Shown here piece by piece: positions 44,555-53,565 of a DNA stretch of 64,000 nucleotides. The DNA is from an uncultured Carboxylicivirga sp. GTDB lineage: Bacteria; Bacteroidota; Bacteroidia; Bacteroidales; Marinilabiliaceae. Each line of letters begins with the position of its first letter. The first letter of the stretch is position 1. The position numbers and the translations under genes were made by a program. The notes beneath the pieces are model-generated. The model was given only the letters and a program-made list of their open reading frames with translations, had not been told where the DNA came from and searched no databases. The stretch covers positions 1,364,001 to 1,428,000 of the forward strand of contig NZ_OY771430.1 in the NCBI RefSeq assembly GCF_963674565.1, in the 5' to 3' direction.

Positions 44555-45067
44555 ATGCCATTAGAACTTAAAATAGATACCAGAGTTGCCAAGATTCATG
44601 TACTAGAACATGTCGGCTCTAATTACAAAGTTGAGATTGACGGTCGTATATATGATTTAGACATCGAAAAAGTAGAATCAGATACTTACTCAATTCTGCT
44701 AAACGGCAAATCAATCAACATGGAAATGATTGAAGGTGATGAACCCAGTCAGTATAAAGTAAATACTCTTAATAACTATTACGAAATAGAAGTAGTTGAT
44801 GCTGTTGCCCGTTATCGCGCCAAAGCTAAAAGTCATTTGGAAACAGGCAGTAATATCATCTCCACTCCTATGCCTGGTAAAATTGTAAAAATACCGGTTC
44901 AGGAGGGTGATACTGTAGAAAAAGGCCAAACCGTTATTATTGTTTCAGCAATGAAGATGGAAAGTGAATACAAGAGTGCCTCTGATGGTATAGTTAAATC
45001 TATTCATGTAAAAGTAGGTGATGCAGTAGAAGGCCATCAGCCACTTATCGAAATTGAAGCTCAGTAA
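44555..45067 (+). CDS. Biotin carboxyl carrier protein subunit
   Basis: 170 residues. The C-terminal ~75 residues form a biotinyl domain with the motif SAMKMES (biotinylated Lys in AMKM) and the flanking PMPGKIVKIPVQEGDTVEKGQ; the N-terminal half is a linker/docking region common to acyl-CoA carboxylase carriers of this phylum. It shuttles carboxybiotin between the AccC subunit and the carboxyltransferase. It lies 12 bases after accC and 20 bases before the next gene. Confidence 0.93.
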   Translation: MPLELKIDTRVAKIHVLEHVGSNYKVEIDGRIYDLDIEKVESDTYSILLNGKSINMEMIEGDEPSQYKVNTLNNYYEIEVVDAVARYRAKAKSHLETGSNIISTPMPGKIVKIPVQEGDTVEKGQTVIIVSAMKMESEYKSASDGIVKSIHVKVGDAVEGHQPLIEIEAQ

Positions 45068-45087
45068 ATCCAGGAAAATTACAAACA

Positions 45088-46626
45088 ATGCAAAATTTAG
45101 ACGAAAAATATAAAAAGTTTGAAGACCGTAACCGTGAAGCTGAAGCTGGCGGTGGCGAAAGCAGAATAGCCAAACATCATGAAGCAGGTAAACTAACAGC
45201 TCGTGAACGCATTAATCTGTTTCTTGATCCGGGTACATTTGTTGAGTTGGATAAATTGGTTACTCACCGTTGTAACAACTTTGGGATGGAAAAGACAAAA
45301 TTCCCGGGTGATGGATTTATTACCGGTTATGGTAAGGTTGATGGCCGTTTGGTCTATGTCTTTGCTCAAGACTTTACTGTTTTTGGCGGTTCCCTGAGTA
45401 GAACCAATGCTGATAAAATCATAAAAATATCAAAACTTGCCCTTAAAATGGGAGCTCCACTAATTGGGTTAAACGATTCAGGAGGAGCGCGTATCCAGGA
45501 AGGAGTTCAAAGTTTAGCAGGTTATGGTGATATCTTCTTTTTGAATGTAAAATCATCTGGTGTTATTCCACAGATTTCTGCTATCATGGGTCCTTGTGCC
45601 GGTGGTGCCGTATACTCTCCTGCCCTTACCGACTTTATTTTTATGGTTAAAGATTCGAGCTACATGTTTGTTACCGGACCAGAAGTAATTAAAACTGTAA
45701 CACACGAAGAAGTTACCAAGGAAGAATTAGGAGGTGCGATGACGCACAACTCAAAAAGTGGTGTTGCGCATTTTGTTGGTGATGATGACGAGCATACATT
45801 AATGATGATTCGTGAATTGTTGAGCTTTTTGCCTTCCAATAACATGGAAGATCCACCAGTTATTAAATCAACAGACGATATACACCGCGAAACGGAGGAA
45901 CTGCAATCACTAATTCCCGCAGATCCTAATAAACCTTACGATATGCATGATTTGCTTAGTAAGGTGGTGGACAATCAACATTTCTTTGAGGTAATGCCCC
46001 ATTATGCTCAAAATATCATCACGGGTTTCGGACGAATGGATGGTAAAACAGTTGGTATTGTAGCCAATCAACCTAATTATCTTGCCGGGGTTTTAGATAT
46101 TGATTCTTCAGCCAAAGGTGCCCGCTTTGTACGTTTCTGTGATGCATTTAATATTCCACTGGTGACTTTCGTTGATGTACCAGGTTTCTTACCTGGAACA
46201 GTTCAGGAATATGGAGGAATTATCAAACATGGTGCAAAATTGCTATATGCATATGCTGAAGCTACTGTACCCAAAATCACTGTGATTACTCGTAAAGCAT
46301 ATGGTGGTGCATATGATGTGATGGCTTCAAAACATTTGGCCGCTGACATTAATATGGCCTATCCAACAGCAGAAATTGCAGTTATGGGTCCTGAAGGTGC
46401 AGTAAATATTATCTTCAGAGGAGATATTGATGAAGAATCGAAATCAAAACGTGTGGATGATTATCGTGAGAATTTCGCTAATCCATACCGAGCTGCAGAA
46501 CTGGGTTACATTGATGAGATTATCTATCCTAAAGAAACCCGATTTAAGCTGATTCAAGCTTTGGAAATGACAGCAAATAAAAGTGAGTCGAATCCACCTA
46601 AAAAACACGGAAATATTCCATTATAA
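45088..46626 (+). CDS. pccB: Propionyl-CoA carboxylase beta subunit (carboxyltransferase)
   Basis: 512 residues of the AccA/AccD-fused carboxyltransferase type: two crotonase-like halves with GGSLSRTNADKI, GGARIQEGVQSLAGYG, MGPCAGGAVYSPA, and in the second half VDVPGFLPGTVQEYGG and KAYGGAYDVM. The C-terminus KKHGNIPL matches propionyl-CoA carboxylase beta subunits. It moves the carboxyl group to propionyl-CoA, forming (S)-methylmalonyl-CoA; running in reverse direction with methylmalonyl-CoA metabolism supports propionate formation. Acetyl-CoA cannot be ruled out as substrate. A terminator follows. Confidence 0.92.
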   Translation: MQNLDEKYKKFEDRNREAEAGGGESRIAKHHEAGKLTARERINLFLDPGTFVELDKLVTHRCNNFGMEKTKFPGDGFITGYGKVDGRLVYVFAQDFTVFGGSLSRTNADKIIKISKLALKMGAPLIGLNDSGGARIQEGVQSLAGYGDIFFLNVKSSGVIPQISAIMGPCAGGAVYSPALTDFIFMVKDSSYMFVTGPEVIKTVTHEEVTKEELGGAMTHNSKSGVAHFVGDDDEHTLMMIRELLSFLPSNNMEDPPVIKSTDDIHRETEELQSLIPADPNKPYDMHDLLSKVVDNQHFFEVMPHYAQNIITGFGRMDGKTVGIVANQPNYLAGVLDIDSSAKGARFVRFCDAFNIPLVTFVDVPGFLPGTVQEYGGIIKHGAKLLYAYAEATVPKITVITRKAYGGAYDVMASKHLAADINMAYPTAEIAVMGPEGAVNIIFRGDIDEESKSKRVDDYRENFANPYRAAELGYIDEIIYPKETRFKLIQALEMTANKSESNPPKKHGNIPL

Positions 46627-46633
46627 GAGACAA

Positions 46634-46661
46634 AGAGCAAGGTTCGCCTTGCTCTCTTTTT
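46634..46661. terminator. Convergent terminator (carboxylase operon and PHP gene)
   Basis: Perfect 9-bp stem AGAGCAAGG / CCTTGCTCT closed by a TTCG tetraloop, then CTTTTTTT. It serves the carboxylase operon; the PHP gene ends at 46662 on the other strand. Confidence 0.8.
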
Positions 46662-47519
46662 TTAAATTAAAATTCCTTCCCTAACCAATTCAGTTGGTTG
46701 CCATTCCCCATTAATCAATTCGTAAACAGTATTGATTCCGTTTGACAGTAACATCTTTGCAACGTCTTCAAAACCCAATGTCAGAAATTTAGTAAGATGC
46801 GCATCACTGTTGATGGTTACAGGTATATTATTTTCCTTAATAAATTGAAAATGTTCCTTTCCTGGGAATAGATGATTACTTCGCTTAAATGCTTTTGTAT
46901 TGATTTCAACCACAACATTTTTTTCCTTAGCCAATTTTAAAGTTTGATATACCTGATCGAGATACCACTGTTCATTTTCATCAAACAAATTAAACTCAGA
47001 ATTATGCATTTTAATCTTATCCATATGGCCAAGAATATCAGGCGTATGATTCTGCAACATTTCATTTTGGAGAGCATAAAACTCCATAGCCAACTTTTTA
47101 AAATCAGAATGAAATATCTTATCAAAGCCGACTTTAAATTCAGGTGCTGGACCATCTATTTCCCAATGTGTACCATCATCAAAACAACTGACATAATGGA
47201 CAGAACCAATCGTATAATCAAGATCCAGTTTATTAATTCCTATATGCGTTGGAGATAATAATCCGGGGATATAATCAACCTCCAGTGATTTATAAACATT
47301 TATCTTATCCTTATATTTAACTTTTAAATAATCAATCTCGCGACAATACTGTTGTAATTTATCAGCAGGCATATTCCAAACCGAATGAAAAGGCACTGGT
47401 GCATGTGACGAAATACCAATACAGGCCATATTTAGCTCTATAGCTTTTAATACATATTCCTCAATCTCACCATGCCCGTCACAATACTTACTATGTCCGT
47501 GGTAATTCGTCCATCTCAT
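46662..47519 (-). CDS. PHP-domain phosphatase, histidinol-phosphatase-like
   Basis: 285 residues. The PHP motifs are seen: NYHGHSKYCDGHGEIEEY (motif I, 5-22), ISSHAPVPF (about 37-45), SLEVDYIPG (about 81-89), HYVSCFDDG, DILGHMDKIK (about 175-184), EINTKAFKRS and TINSDAHL near the C-terminus, all supplying metal ligands. HisJ-type members hydrolyse histidinol phosphate in histidine biosynthesis, but no his genes are adjacent, so the substrate is uncertain. It is probably a monocistronic gene. Confidence 0.85.
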   Translation of the reverse strand: MRWTNYHGHSKYCDGHGEIEEYVLKAIELNMACIGISSHAPVPFHSVWNMPADKLQQYCREIDYLKVKYKDKINVYKSLEVDYIPGLLSPTHIGINKLDLDYTIGSVHYVSCFDDGTHWEIDGPAPEFKVGFDKIFHSDFKKLAMEFYALQNEMLQNHTPDILGHMDKIKMHNSEFNLFDENEQWYLDQVYQTLKLAKEKNVVVEINTKAFKRSNHLFPGKEHFQFIKENNIPVTINSDAHLTKFLTLGFEDVAKMLLSNGINTVYELINGEWQPTELVREGILI

Positions 47520-47751
47520 ATTATCAATCTAATCGGTTATCATTCTTCCAATGGAATTTACGTTGAAAAAATATAAATTATCATTCAATTATGGTAGAAA
47601 AACCAACACTTTTATTACAAATTATAAAAGTAACTTACGAACAACCTTATTTCCAAAAGATATCAATTGAAATGTTTTTTTTAAACATTAGGTTTAGAAA
47701 GCTGATCATTTGAATGGTTTGTGTAAATTTGCACCTCGAAAAATTAAGACC

Positions 47752-49329
47752 ATGGGATTTAAGGAAGAGATTAAAAGAAGAAGAACTTTTGCGATCATAA
47801 GTCACCCTGATGCAGGCAAAACAACATTAACTGAAAAACTACTGCTTTTTGGTGGTGCTATTCACGTTGCTGGTGCTGTAAAATCAAACAAGATTAAAAA
47901 AACAGCAACCTCCGATTTTATGGAAATTGAAAAGCAAAGAGGTATCTCTGTTGCCACTTCAGTTATGGGTTTTGAATATGATGGTTATAAAGTAAATATC
48001 CTGGATACCCCTGGTCACCAAGACTTTGCTGAAGACACCTTCCGAACTTTAACAGCTGTAGACAGTGTGATTATTGCCGTTGATGCTGCTAAAGGAGTTG
48101 AAGCACAAACCCGCAAACTGATGGAAGTTTGTAGGATGCGTAATACACCGGTTATTGTTTTCATCAACAAAATGGACCGTCCAAGTAAAGATCCATTCGA
48201 TTTGTTGGATGAAGTTGAAGAAGAGTTAAAGATTAATGTCCGTCCCTTAAGCTGGCCTATTGGAAACGGTCCTCAGTTTAAAGGTGTATACAATCTGTTT
48301 GAAAAGAGTTTATATCTTTTCGATCCGGGAAAACAAGTTATTGAAGAAGGTGTCTCCATATCGGATATCTACGACAATCAAATCGATAAATCAATTGGAG
48401 AAAGTTCTTCTAAAATGTTACGTGAAGAACTGGAGCTGGTTGAAGGTGTTTATCCTGAATTTGATTTGGAATCATATCGCAATGCCTCTGTTGCCCCTGT
48501 CTTTTTTGGAAGTGCTTTGAATAATTTCGGTGTTCGTGAATTATTGCATTGCTTTTTGAAAATTGCTCCCAGTCCTCAGCCATCACAAGCTGAAGAAAGA
48601 ATGGTTCAGGCTGACGAAGATAAATTCTCTGGTTTTGTATTTAAGATTCATGCCAACATGGATCCTAATCACCGTAACCGTTTAGCCTTCCTTAAAATAT
48701 GTTCGGGTAAATTCGAACGTAACACCAACTATTATCATGTTGGTTTGGGTAAGAATATGAAATTTTCGAGTCCAACTGCATTTATGGCAGATAAAAAATC
48801 GATTATTGATGAAGCTTATCCGGGCGATATTGTAGGTATTCCAGATACTGGCAACTTTAAGATTGGAGATACTGTAACACAAGGTGAAAAATTGCATTAT
48901 AAGGGACTACCTAGTTTTTCACCAGAGTTGTTCAGATATATCGAAAATGCTGACCCAATGAAGTCTAAACAGTTAGCCAAAGGGATCGACCAGCTTATGG
49001 ACGAAGGTGTGGCACAGTTGTTTACCAGCCAGTTTAATGGACGAAAAGTAATCGGAACTGTAGGAGCTCTGCAATTTGAAGTAATTCAATATAGATTATT
49101 ACACGAATACAGTGCTGCCTGTCGATATGAACCGATTAACCTATATAAAGCCTGTTGGTTAAAAAGTAATAACAAAGAACAGTTGGAAGATTTCAAAAAG
49201 AGAAAACTTCAATACATGGCTAAAGATAAATATGGCAGAGATGTTTTTATGGCCGATTCATCTTATATGCTTCAGCTGGCACAGGAAAATTTTAAGGACA
49301 TAGAATTCCATTTTACATCAGAATTTTAA
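47752..49329 (+). CDS. prfC: Peptide chain release factor 3
   Basis: I place the start at 47752 (MGFKEEIKRRRTFAIISH), giving 525 residues, the normal length; an in-frame TTG at 47710 would add 14 residues but overlaps a TAAATTTG -7 promoter box at 47724. GTPase motifs: SHPDAGKTT (G1), RGISVATS (G2), DTPGHQDF (G3), NKMD (G4). RF3 recycles RF1/RF2 from the ribosome. It is followed, 60 bases later, by the thioesterase and UPF0316 genes. Confidence 0.95.
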   Translation: MGFKEEIKRRRTFAIISHPDAGKTTLTEKLLLFGGAIHVAGAVKSNKIKKTATSDFMEIEKQRGISVATSVMGFEYDGYKVNILDTPGHQDFAEDTFRTLTAVDSVIIAVDAAKGVEAQTRKLMEVCRMRNTPVIVFINKMDRPSKDPFDLLDEVEEELKINVRPLSWPIGNGPQFKGVYNLFEKSLYLFDPGKQVIEEGVSISDIYDNQIDKSIGESSSKMLREELELVEGVYPEFDLESYRNASVAPVFFGSALNNFGVRELLHCFLKIAPSPQPSQAEERMVQADEDKFSGFVFKIHANMDPNHRNRLAFLKICSGKFERNTNYYHVGLGKNMKFSSPTAFMADKKSIIDEAYPGDIVGIPDTGNFKIGDTVTQGEKLHYKGLPSFSPELFRYIENADPMKSKQLAKGIDQLMDEGVAQLFTSQFNGRKVIGTVGALQFEVIQYRLLHEYSAACRYEPINLYKACWLKSNNKEQLEDFKKRKLQYMAKDKYGRDVFMADSSYMLQLAQENFKDIEFHFTSEF

Positions 49330-49389
49330 TTAGGCCTTTATTTCCTTATAGGAATGGCGTATATTTGAGGTAGCCAAAAACCCAACACG

Positions 49390-49812
49390 ATGCAATCAAA
49401 GCCACTAAAAATAACAGACAATCTATTCTCAAAGAAACTGAATGAAGGAAGTTTTTTTGAAAAAGAGATTAAGGTTTCAGACAAAGATTTAGCCACAAAG
49501 TTGGGCACCGCTCATATTGAGCTTGTGTCCACATCATCACTTATTGCCTATTTAGAGCAATGCTGTGCAGAAATGGCTGATGAATATCTTCTTGATGGTT
49601 TGGTAACAGTTAGTGCAGAAGTAAACTTCAAACATCTTCACCCAGTTAAAACTGGCGAAACCATTTATTGCAGAAGCATCCTTAAATTTATAGATACAAA
49701 CAAGCTTTTCTTTGATATAGTAGTTACCAATGCGAAAGAAATTTCGATAGGTATTGGTGCACATGAAAGATATATTGTTGACCGAAAGAGTTTTCTAGGA
49801 GAAGTTAAGTAA
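49390..49812 (+). CDS. FlK-like hotdog thioesterase
   Basis: 140 residues. The pattern ELVSTSSLIAYLEQCCAEM (about 42-60), then VSAEVNFKHLHPVKTGETIY (about 74-93) and a C-terminal IGIGAHERYIVD matches the fluoroacetyl-CoA-thioesterase-like hotdog family, in which Thr, Glu and His are catalytic. Most members are housekeeping acyl-CoA thioesterases rather than resistance enzymes. It sits between prfC and the UPF0316 gene with short gaps, so may be co-transcribed. Confidence 0.8.
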   Translation: MQSKPLKITDNLFSKKLNEGSFFEKEIKVSDKDLATKLGTAHIELVSTSSLIAYLEQCCAEMADEYLLDGLVTVSAEVNFKHLHPVKTGETIYCRSILKFIDTNKLFFDIVVTNAKEISIGIGAHERYIVDRKSFLGEVK

Positions 49813-49835
49813 TACAATACCCAATCAACTAATTA

Positions 49836-50414
49836 ATGCTATTTTCTGACAGTACATTCTACACATATGTAGCCATTCCACTACTGATTTTTATGGCCCG
49901 TGTTGCCGATGTAACCATAGGTACAATTCGTATTGTATTTGTTTCCAAAGGAATGAAATTATGGGCTCCGGTTCTTGGATTTTTTGAAATCCTGATCTGG
50001 TTAATGGCGATGAGTAAAATCTTCGAAAATCTGGATAACTGGCTTTATTTTGTTGCCTATGCCGGTGGATTTGCAATGGGAAATTTTGTAGGTCTGAAAA
50101 TTGAAGAACGTCTGGCACTGGGATATATCAATATTCGAATCATTACTCAGAAGTCGGGTAGCGAATTAATGGATAAATTAACATCAGCCGGATATGGTAT
50201 TACATATATGGACGCAGAAGGCAGTCGTGGTCCAGTTCATGTTATTTATTGCGTTGCGAAACGGAAAGAAATTGTAAAAATTACAGATATTATTAAACAA
50301 TACAACCCTAAGGCTTTCTTCACACTCGAAGATATTCGATTTGCGAATTCAGGCGTATTTCCGATTAAATCGGTTATAAAACGTAACCCGATACCTTTAA
50401 GAAAAGCAAAATAA
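49836..50414 (+). CDS. UPF0316 (DUF2179-type) membrane protein
   Basis: 192 residues with three membrane segments in the first ~85 residues (YTYVAIPLLIFMARVADVTI, APVLGFFEILIWLMAMSKIF, LYFVAYAGGFAMGNFVGLKI), followed by a cytoplasmic alpha/beta domain of the DUF2179 type (IITQKSGSELMDKL to the basic C-terminus). The MARVADVTIGTIRIVFVSKG segment is a UPF0316 signature. No biochemical function is established for the family. It follows the thioesterase gene by 23 bases. Confidence 0.88.
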   Translation: MLFSDSTFYTYVAIPLLIFMARVADVTIGTIRIVFVSKGMKLWAPVLGFFEILIWLMAMSKIFENLDNWLYFVAYAGGFAMGNFVGLKIEERLALGYINIRIITQKSGSELMDKLTSAGYGITYMDAEGSRGPVHVIYCVAKRKEIVKITDIIKQYNPKAFFTLEDIRFANSGVFPIKSVIKRNPIPLRKAK

Positions 50415-50489
50415 AGTTGTAAATTTATTTGTTACGATAAAGGAGGCATTTCTTTTACAAGAAAAAGAATAAAATCTGGACTAGATATA

Positions 50490-51857
50490 CTAATAAGTTA
50501 TCAACTTCTTATACTTTTTTTGGCGTAAATAATTTCCAATGATGAGTCTTGTATCGCGATTGTCGTCATACCGGATAATATGCTCTTTAAATTCACGAGG
50601 ATTTGAAACTGTTGTATCCTCATATATATAACCGTATCCAAGATACCTACCATTTTCAATGATAATTACACCCAATTCATCAGGAGTGCGGCCTTTATCA
50701 AGTATAACTAGATTATTATGTCCATATGATAACCTGGACATTAATTGCAAGACTCTGGAGTTATATTGTTCTGGCTGTTCCTCTCCTACACAGGCGCCCT
50801 TACATGTTTTTAACTGATACTGAAAACAACCGTTTTGTCCTTCATACAACCCACAAAGCTGCTGGCAAAGTTCGTATTCATCAATCCACTTAAAGAGTTG
50901 CTCACGCCCTTCTTTCATACTTTCAAAAGTACAATCAGGGATATCAACACCTGTATTTGGTTTTAAAATCAATCTTAAGTACCCCTTTCGATCCTGATAA
51001 TGATACAACCCCATTTGATTCCGGGCACGACGTTGAGCTCTATTATATCTTGGCTTTTCTTCCTTTATCTCTTGCGATTCTTTCAAAAGTGCAATCAATT
51101 CACTACCTGTTAAATGAAAACTAATATCAGCCGTTTTCATTTTCATCTCAATCCCTTTTTTTGTCTTGGGATTGCCCATATGAGTGATAATTCGATTGCG
51201 AATCTTGGTACTTTTTCCAATATAAATCAAATCCCCCTCCTCGTCATGCAAATAATAAACACCCGTTTCGTTAGGCAACGTTTTTATAATATCTATGGTT
51301 AAATTTGGATGTAAACCATCTGCAGAAAATGCAGTATAAGGATCATCAGGATTAATTAATCCATTGTTTTTCTCCAGTAATAACTCAAATAATTTAACGG
51401 TTGCCAAGGCATCACCAGCAGCCCTATGACGTGCAGAAATAGAAATACCTAAATCATCACATAAATTACCTAAACTATACGAATTATGGCCAGGCAGGAA
51501 TTTTCTAGATAACTTAACGGTACACATTGATGGCATATCGAAATTGTAACCCAGACTTTTAAACTCGTGTTTAATAAAGTTATAGTCGAAACCCACATTA
51601 TGAGCTATAAAAACAGCATCCTTGCAAATATTTACGATATCCTTTGCCAGAGCATAAAACGGAGGAGCCGACTCAACCATTTCATTGGTAATACCTGTTA
51701 AAGATGAAATAAAAGGAGGAATTATACATTCCGGATTAACCAGGCTAATAAACTCATCAACAATCTTTTCTCCATCATGCCGGTAAATTGCTATTTCGGT
51801 AATTTTACCGTTATTCATATTTCCACCGGTTGTTTCAATATCTACGATGACGTACAT
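50490..51857 (-). CDS. DnaQ-like exonuclease / GIY-YIG endonuclease fusion
   Basis: 455 residues. Residues ~1-170 are a DEDDh 3'-5' exonuclease: DIETTGG (D4, E6), HNVGFDYNFI, and HRAAGDALAT (H, D). Residues ~195-275 are a GIY-YIG nuclease domain of the UvrC type (TGVYYLHDEEGDLIYIGKS), followed by a UvrC-like region. This resembles UvrC/Cho-type repair proteins with a proofreading-like exonuclease fused in front, known in Bacteroidota as an exonuclease/GIY-YIG protein. It may process DNA damage incisions; the partner is unknown. Gene is monocistronic. Confidence 0.88.
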   Translation of the reverse strand: MYVIVDIETTGGNMNNGKITEIAIYRHDGEKIVDEFISLVNPECIIPPFISSLTGITNEMVESAPPFYALAKDIVNICKDAVFIAHNVGFDYNFIKHEFKSLGYNFDMPSMCTVKLSRKFLPGHNSYSLGNLCDDLGISISARHRAAGDALATVKLFELLLEKNNGLINPDDPYTAFSADGLHPNLTIDIIKTLPNETGVYYLHDEEGDLIYIGKSTKIRNRIITHMGNPKTKKGIEMKMKTADISFHLTGSELIALLKESQEIKEEKPRYNRAQRRARNQMGLYHYQDRKGYLRLILKPNTGVDIPDCTFESMKEGREQLFKWIDEYELCQQLCGLYEGQNGCFQYQLKTCKGACVGEEQPEQYNSRVLQLMSRLSYGHNNLVILDKGRTPDELGVIIIENGRYLGYGYIYEDTTVSNPREFKEHIIRYDDNRDTRLIIGNYLRQKKYKKLITY

Positions 51858-52235
51858 TCGTTTTCCTTCTATTTTTTACTATCGAAATATAAAGGTAAAA
51901 TTAATAAATTAAGCTTCAATCAGTAAGGTCTAAATTCTACTAAAACCCTTTATTTTTCTTGGTTTTGACACTTTTGATAGCTATATTTGTAATACGATCT
52001 TTGATACAAAATTTACCGCATCAGTCGTTTTGATTGTTAAACTCAACGCTATCAGAACACCGAGTGACGCTATGCTTTCAAAGGGCGGGCCTCGCCTACG
52101 GGATGCTCTTCGGAGCACGGAGGATTACCGATGATTGTATGCACTCAAATCCTGTTTACAGGAGTTTAAATTAATCCCGGTTGATGTGGTTCCCAATAAA
52201 AAAGCGACAGTTCAATGAATTGTCGCTTTTTCTTT
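51858..52235. other. Intergenic region with no protein gene
   Basis: About 380 bases between two minus-strand genes. It carries the upstream sequence of the exonuclease gene and the promoter, GC-rich core and terminator listed as a candidate small RNA. Confidence 0.5.
51959..51989 (+). promoter_or_regulatory. Candidate Bacteroidota promoter of the small RNA at 51996
   Basis: TTG at 51959-51961 and TATATTTG at 51982-51989 are separated by 20 bases, fitting the TTTG-N19-21-TAnnTTTG promoter form. Transcription would begin near 51996. Confidence 0.5.
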
Positions 52236-52236
52236 T
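51996..52236 (+). ncRNA. Candidate small non-coding RNA (unassigned)
   Basis: A transcript from the promoter at 51959-51989 would end at the strong terminator at 52199-52236. The interval contains no usable gene: the longest candidate is a 20-codon frame at 52072. Inside it is a GC-rich core unlike its surroundings (52083-52130), with hairpin GGCG/CGCC (52084-52096), a C(UUCG)G tetraloop hairpin TGCTC-TTCG-GAGCA (52104-52117) and a further AGGATT/AATCCT stem (52121-52153). A 6S-like RNA or other regulatory RNA is possible; I did not match it to a family. A dispersed palindromic repeat is the alternative. Confidence 0.5.
52199..52236. terminator. Convergent terminator (small RNA and YihY-family gene)
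   Basis: An 11-bp stem AAAAAGCGACA / TGTCGCTTTTT with an 11-base loop followed by CTTTTT. The minus-strand gene ends at 52236 immediately beside it. Confidence 0.8.
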
Positions 52237-53543
52237 TATAAATCCTTAATTAGAATATTATCCTGACTATCTACCAGTTTCTTATTAAAGTCGTCCAGTA
52301 TATTTTGTAATCGACTCAAACTCTTGGTTTCTTCAAAATGCAGATCCCTACTTCCTCTGGCTTCAATCATATGAAGAATTTTCATTACTGTGAGTTTATT
52401 AATATCAAAAGCAGGTTGATAAACGGTTTCCTTGGTATCATCAACTGCTATTTCAGAAAAAACCCGGCTATCTACCAATTCAAAAAGTACTTCATTAATT
52501 AATCTGATTGGTAAGCGCAGTTCAACAGATAAAAGAACGTTAGAGGGAGCACTTTCTCCTTTTTCGAATCGCTTTACAACATCTGCCACTACCATTAAGG
52601 TAATTAGTCGTTTATATTCGTAACTAACCCTGCGTGTATCGGCATCGAACTCAAATGTGTTGGCATTCTGATAAGCAAATGACATTTCGGCACCCAACAA
52701 CACTATTAACCAACTGGCCTGTAACCAGAATAAAAACAAGGGTAGAGCAGCGAAACTACCATAAATGGCATTATAACTGGTAACTATACTCTGAAAATGT
52801 ATATAACCAAACTGTAAGAGTTGAAACAAGGTTCCAGAAATTATTCCACCAAATAAAGCCGAACGAAACTTCACTCTTGTATTGGGCATTATATGATGCA
52901 AAAAGGTGAAAACAATCCAGATTAACACATAAGATAATAGTAGCATCATTTTAGGACCAACCATGCTTTCATAACCATAATTTTTGAGTTGTTTGGTTAC
53001 AAAAACAATCATACCACTACTTGATATCATTAATAAGATACCTACCAGCATTAATGAAATATAATCACTGAATTTTCTGATAAAGCTTCTGGCATGCTTA
53101 ACTTCCCAAATATCATTAAAGGAATTTTCAATATTGCCAAAAACCTTCATAATTGACCAAAATAACACAACCAGTCCAATCCCTGCTATTTCACCACCAG
53201 GAGTCTTTTCAAGATAATTAAGCGCAAAATCTGTAACAAATTTCAACACTTCTTCCTGTCCTTCCAGTTTATTAGCTAATAAATCCCTGACTCTTTCATC
53301 AAAGCCAAAACCTTTGGCAATTCCAAATACCATTGCAGCTACAGGAACTACTGATAATAAAGAATAGAATGTTAATGCTGATGCCTTCTGCTGACAATTA
53401 TCGTTTATAAAGCCTTTAATGGCTAAATATAATATTCTGGCAGTGCGAATAAGAAAAAACTGTCGTTTGGTGGTATCATCGGCTCTTACACGCCAAATTT
53501 CCTCACTGAGGTAATGAATTATTTTCGACAGTAAATTTTTCAT
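52236..53543 (-). CDS. YihY/BrkB-family inner membrane protein
   Basis: I start the gene at 53543 (MKNLLSKIIHYLSEEI), 435 residues; the frame extends ten codons upstream. The N-terminal ~300 residues have six membrane segments with the family pattern QQKASALTFYSLLSVVPVAAM and EKTPGGEIAGIGLVVLFWSIMKVFGNIENSFNDIWEV. The C-terminal ~135 residues look like a winged-helix domain (RVFSEIAVDDTKETVYQPAF), an add-on seen in several Bacteroidota members. Once called ribonuclease BN in error; function is not firmly known, with lipid or envelope transport proposed. It lies just upstream of rnpB in the same orientation, but read in reverse order: rnpB is upstream of it. Confidence 0.88.
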   Translation of the reverse strand: MKNLLSKIIHYLSEEIWRVRADDTTKRQFFLIRTARILYLAIKGFINDNCQQKASALTFYSLLSVVPVAAMVFGIAKGFGFDERVRDLLANKLEGQEEVLKFVTDFALNYLEKTPGGEIAGIGLVVLFWSIMKVFGNIENSFNDIWEVKHARSFIRKFSDYISLMLVGILLMISSSGMIVFVTKQLKNYGYESMVGPKMMLLLSYVLIWIVFTFLHHIMPNTRVKFRSALFGGIISGTLFQLLQFGYIHFQSIVTSYNAIYGSFAALPLFLFWLQASWLIVLLGAEMSFAYQNANTFEFDADTRRVSYEYKRLITLMVVADVVKRFEKGESAPSNVLLSVELRLPIRLINEVLFELVDSRVFSEIAVDDTKETVYQPAFDINKLTVMKILHMIEARGSRDLHFEETKSLSRLQNILDDFNKKLVDSQDNILIKDL

Positions 53544-53565
53544 TAGAGATGTAGTTTGAAAGAAA

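Noticed and set aside
52072..52134. 20-codon frame MLSKGGPRLRDALRS and onward within the GC-rich core.
   Set aside because: Too short and without ribosome-binding context; more likely incidental to an RNA or repeat element.
51996..52236. tmRNA or SRP RNA identity for the GC-rich transcript.
   Set aside because: There is no tRNA-like end with a CCA-proximal T-loop sequence, no tag frame, and no SRP apical loop GGAAG motif.
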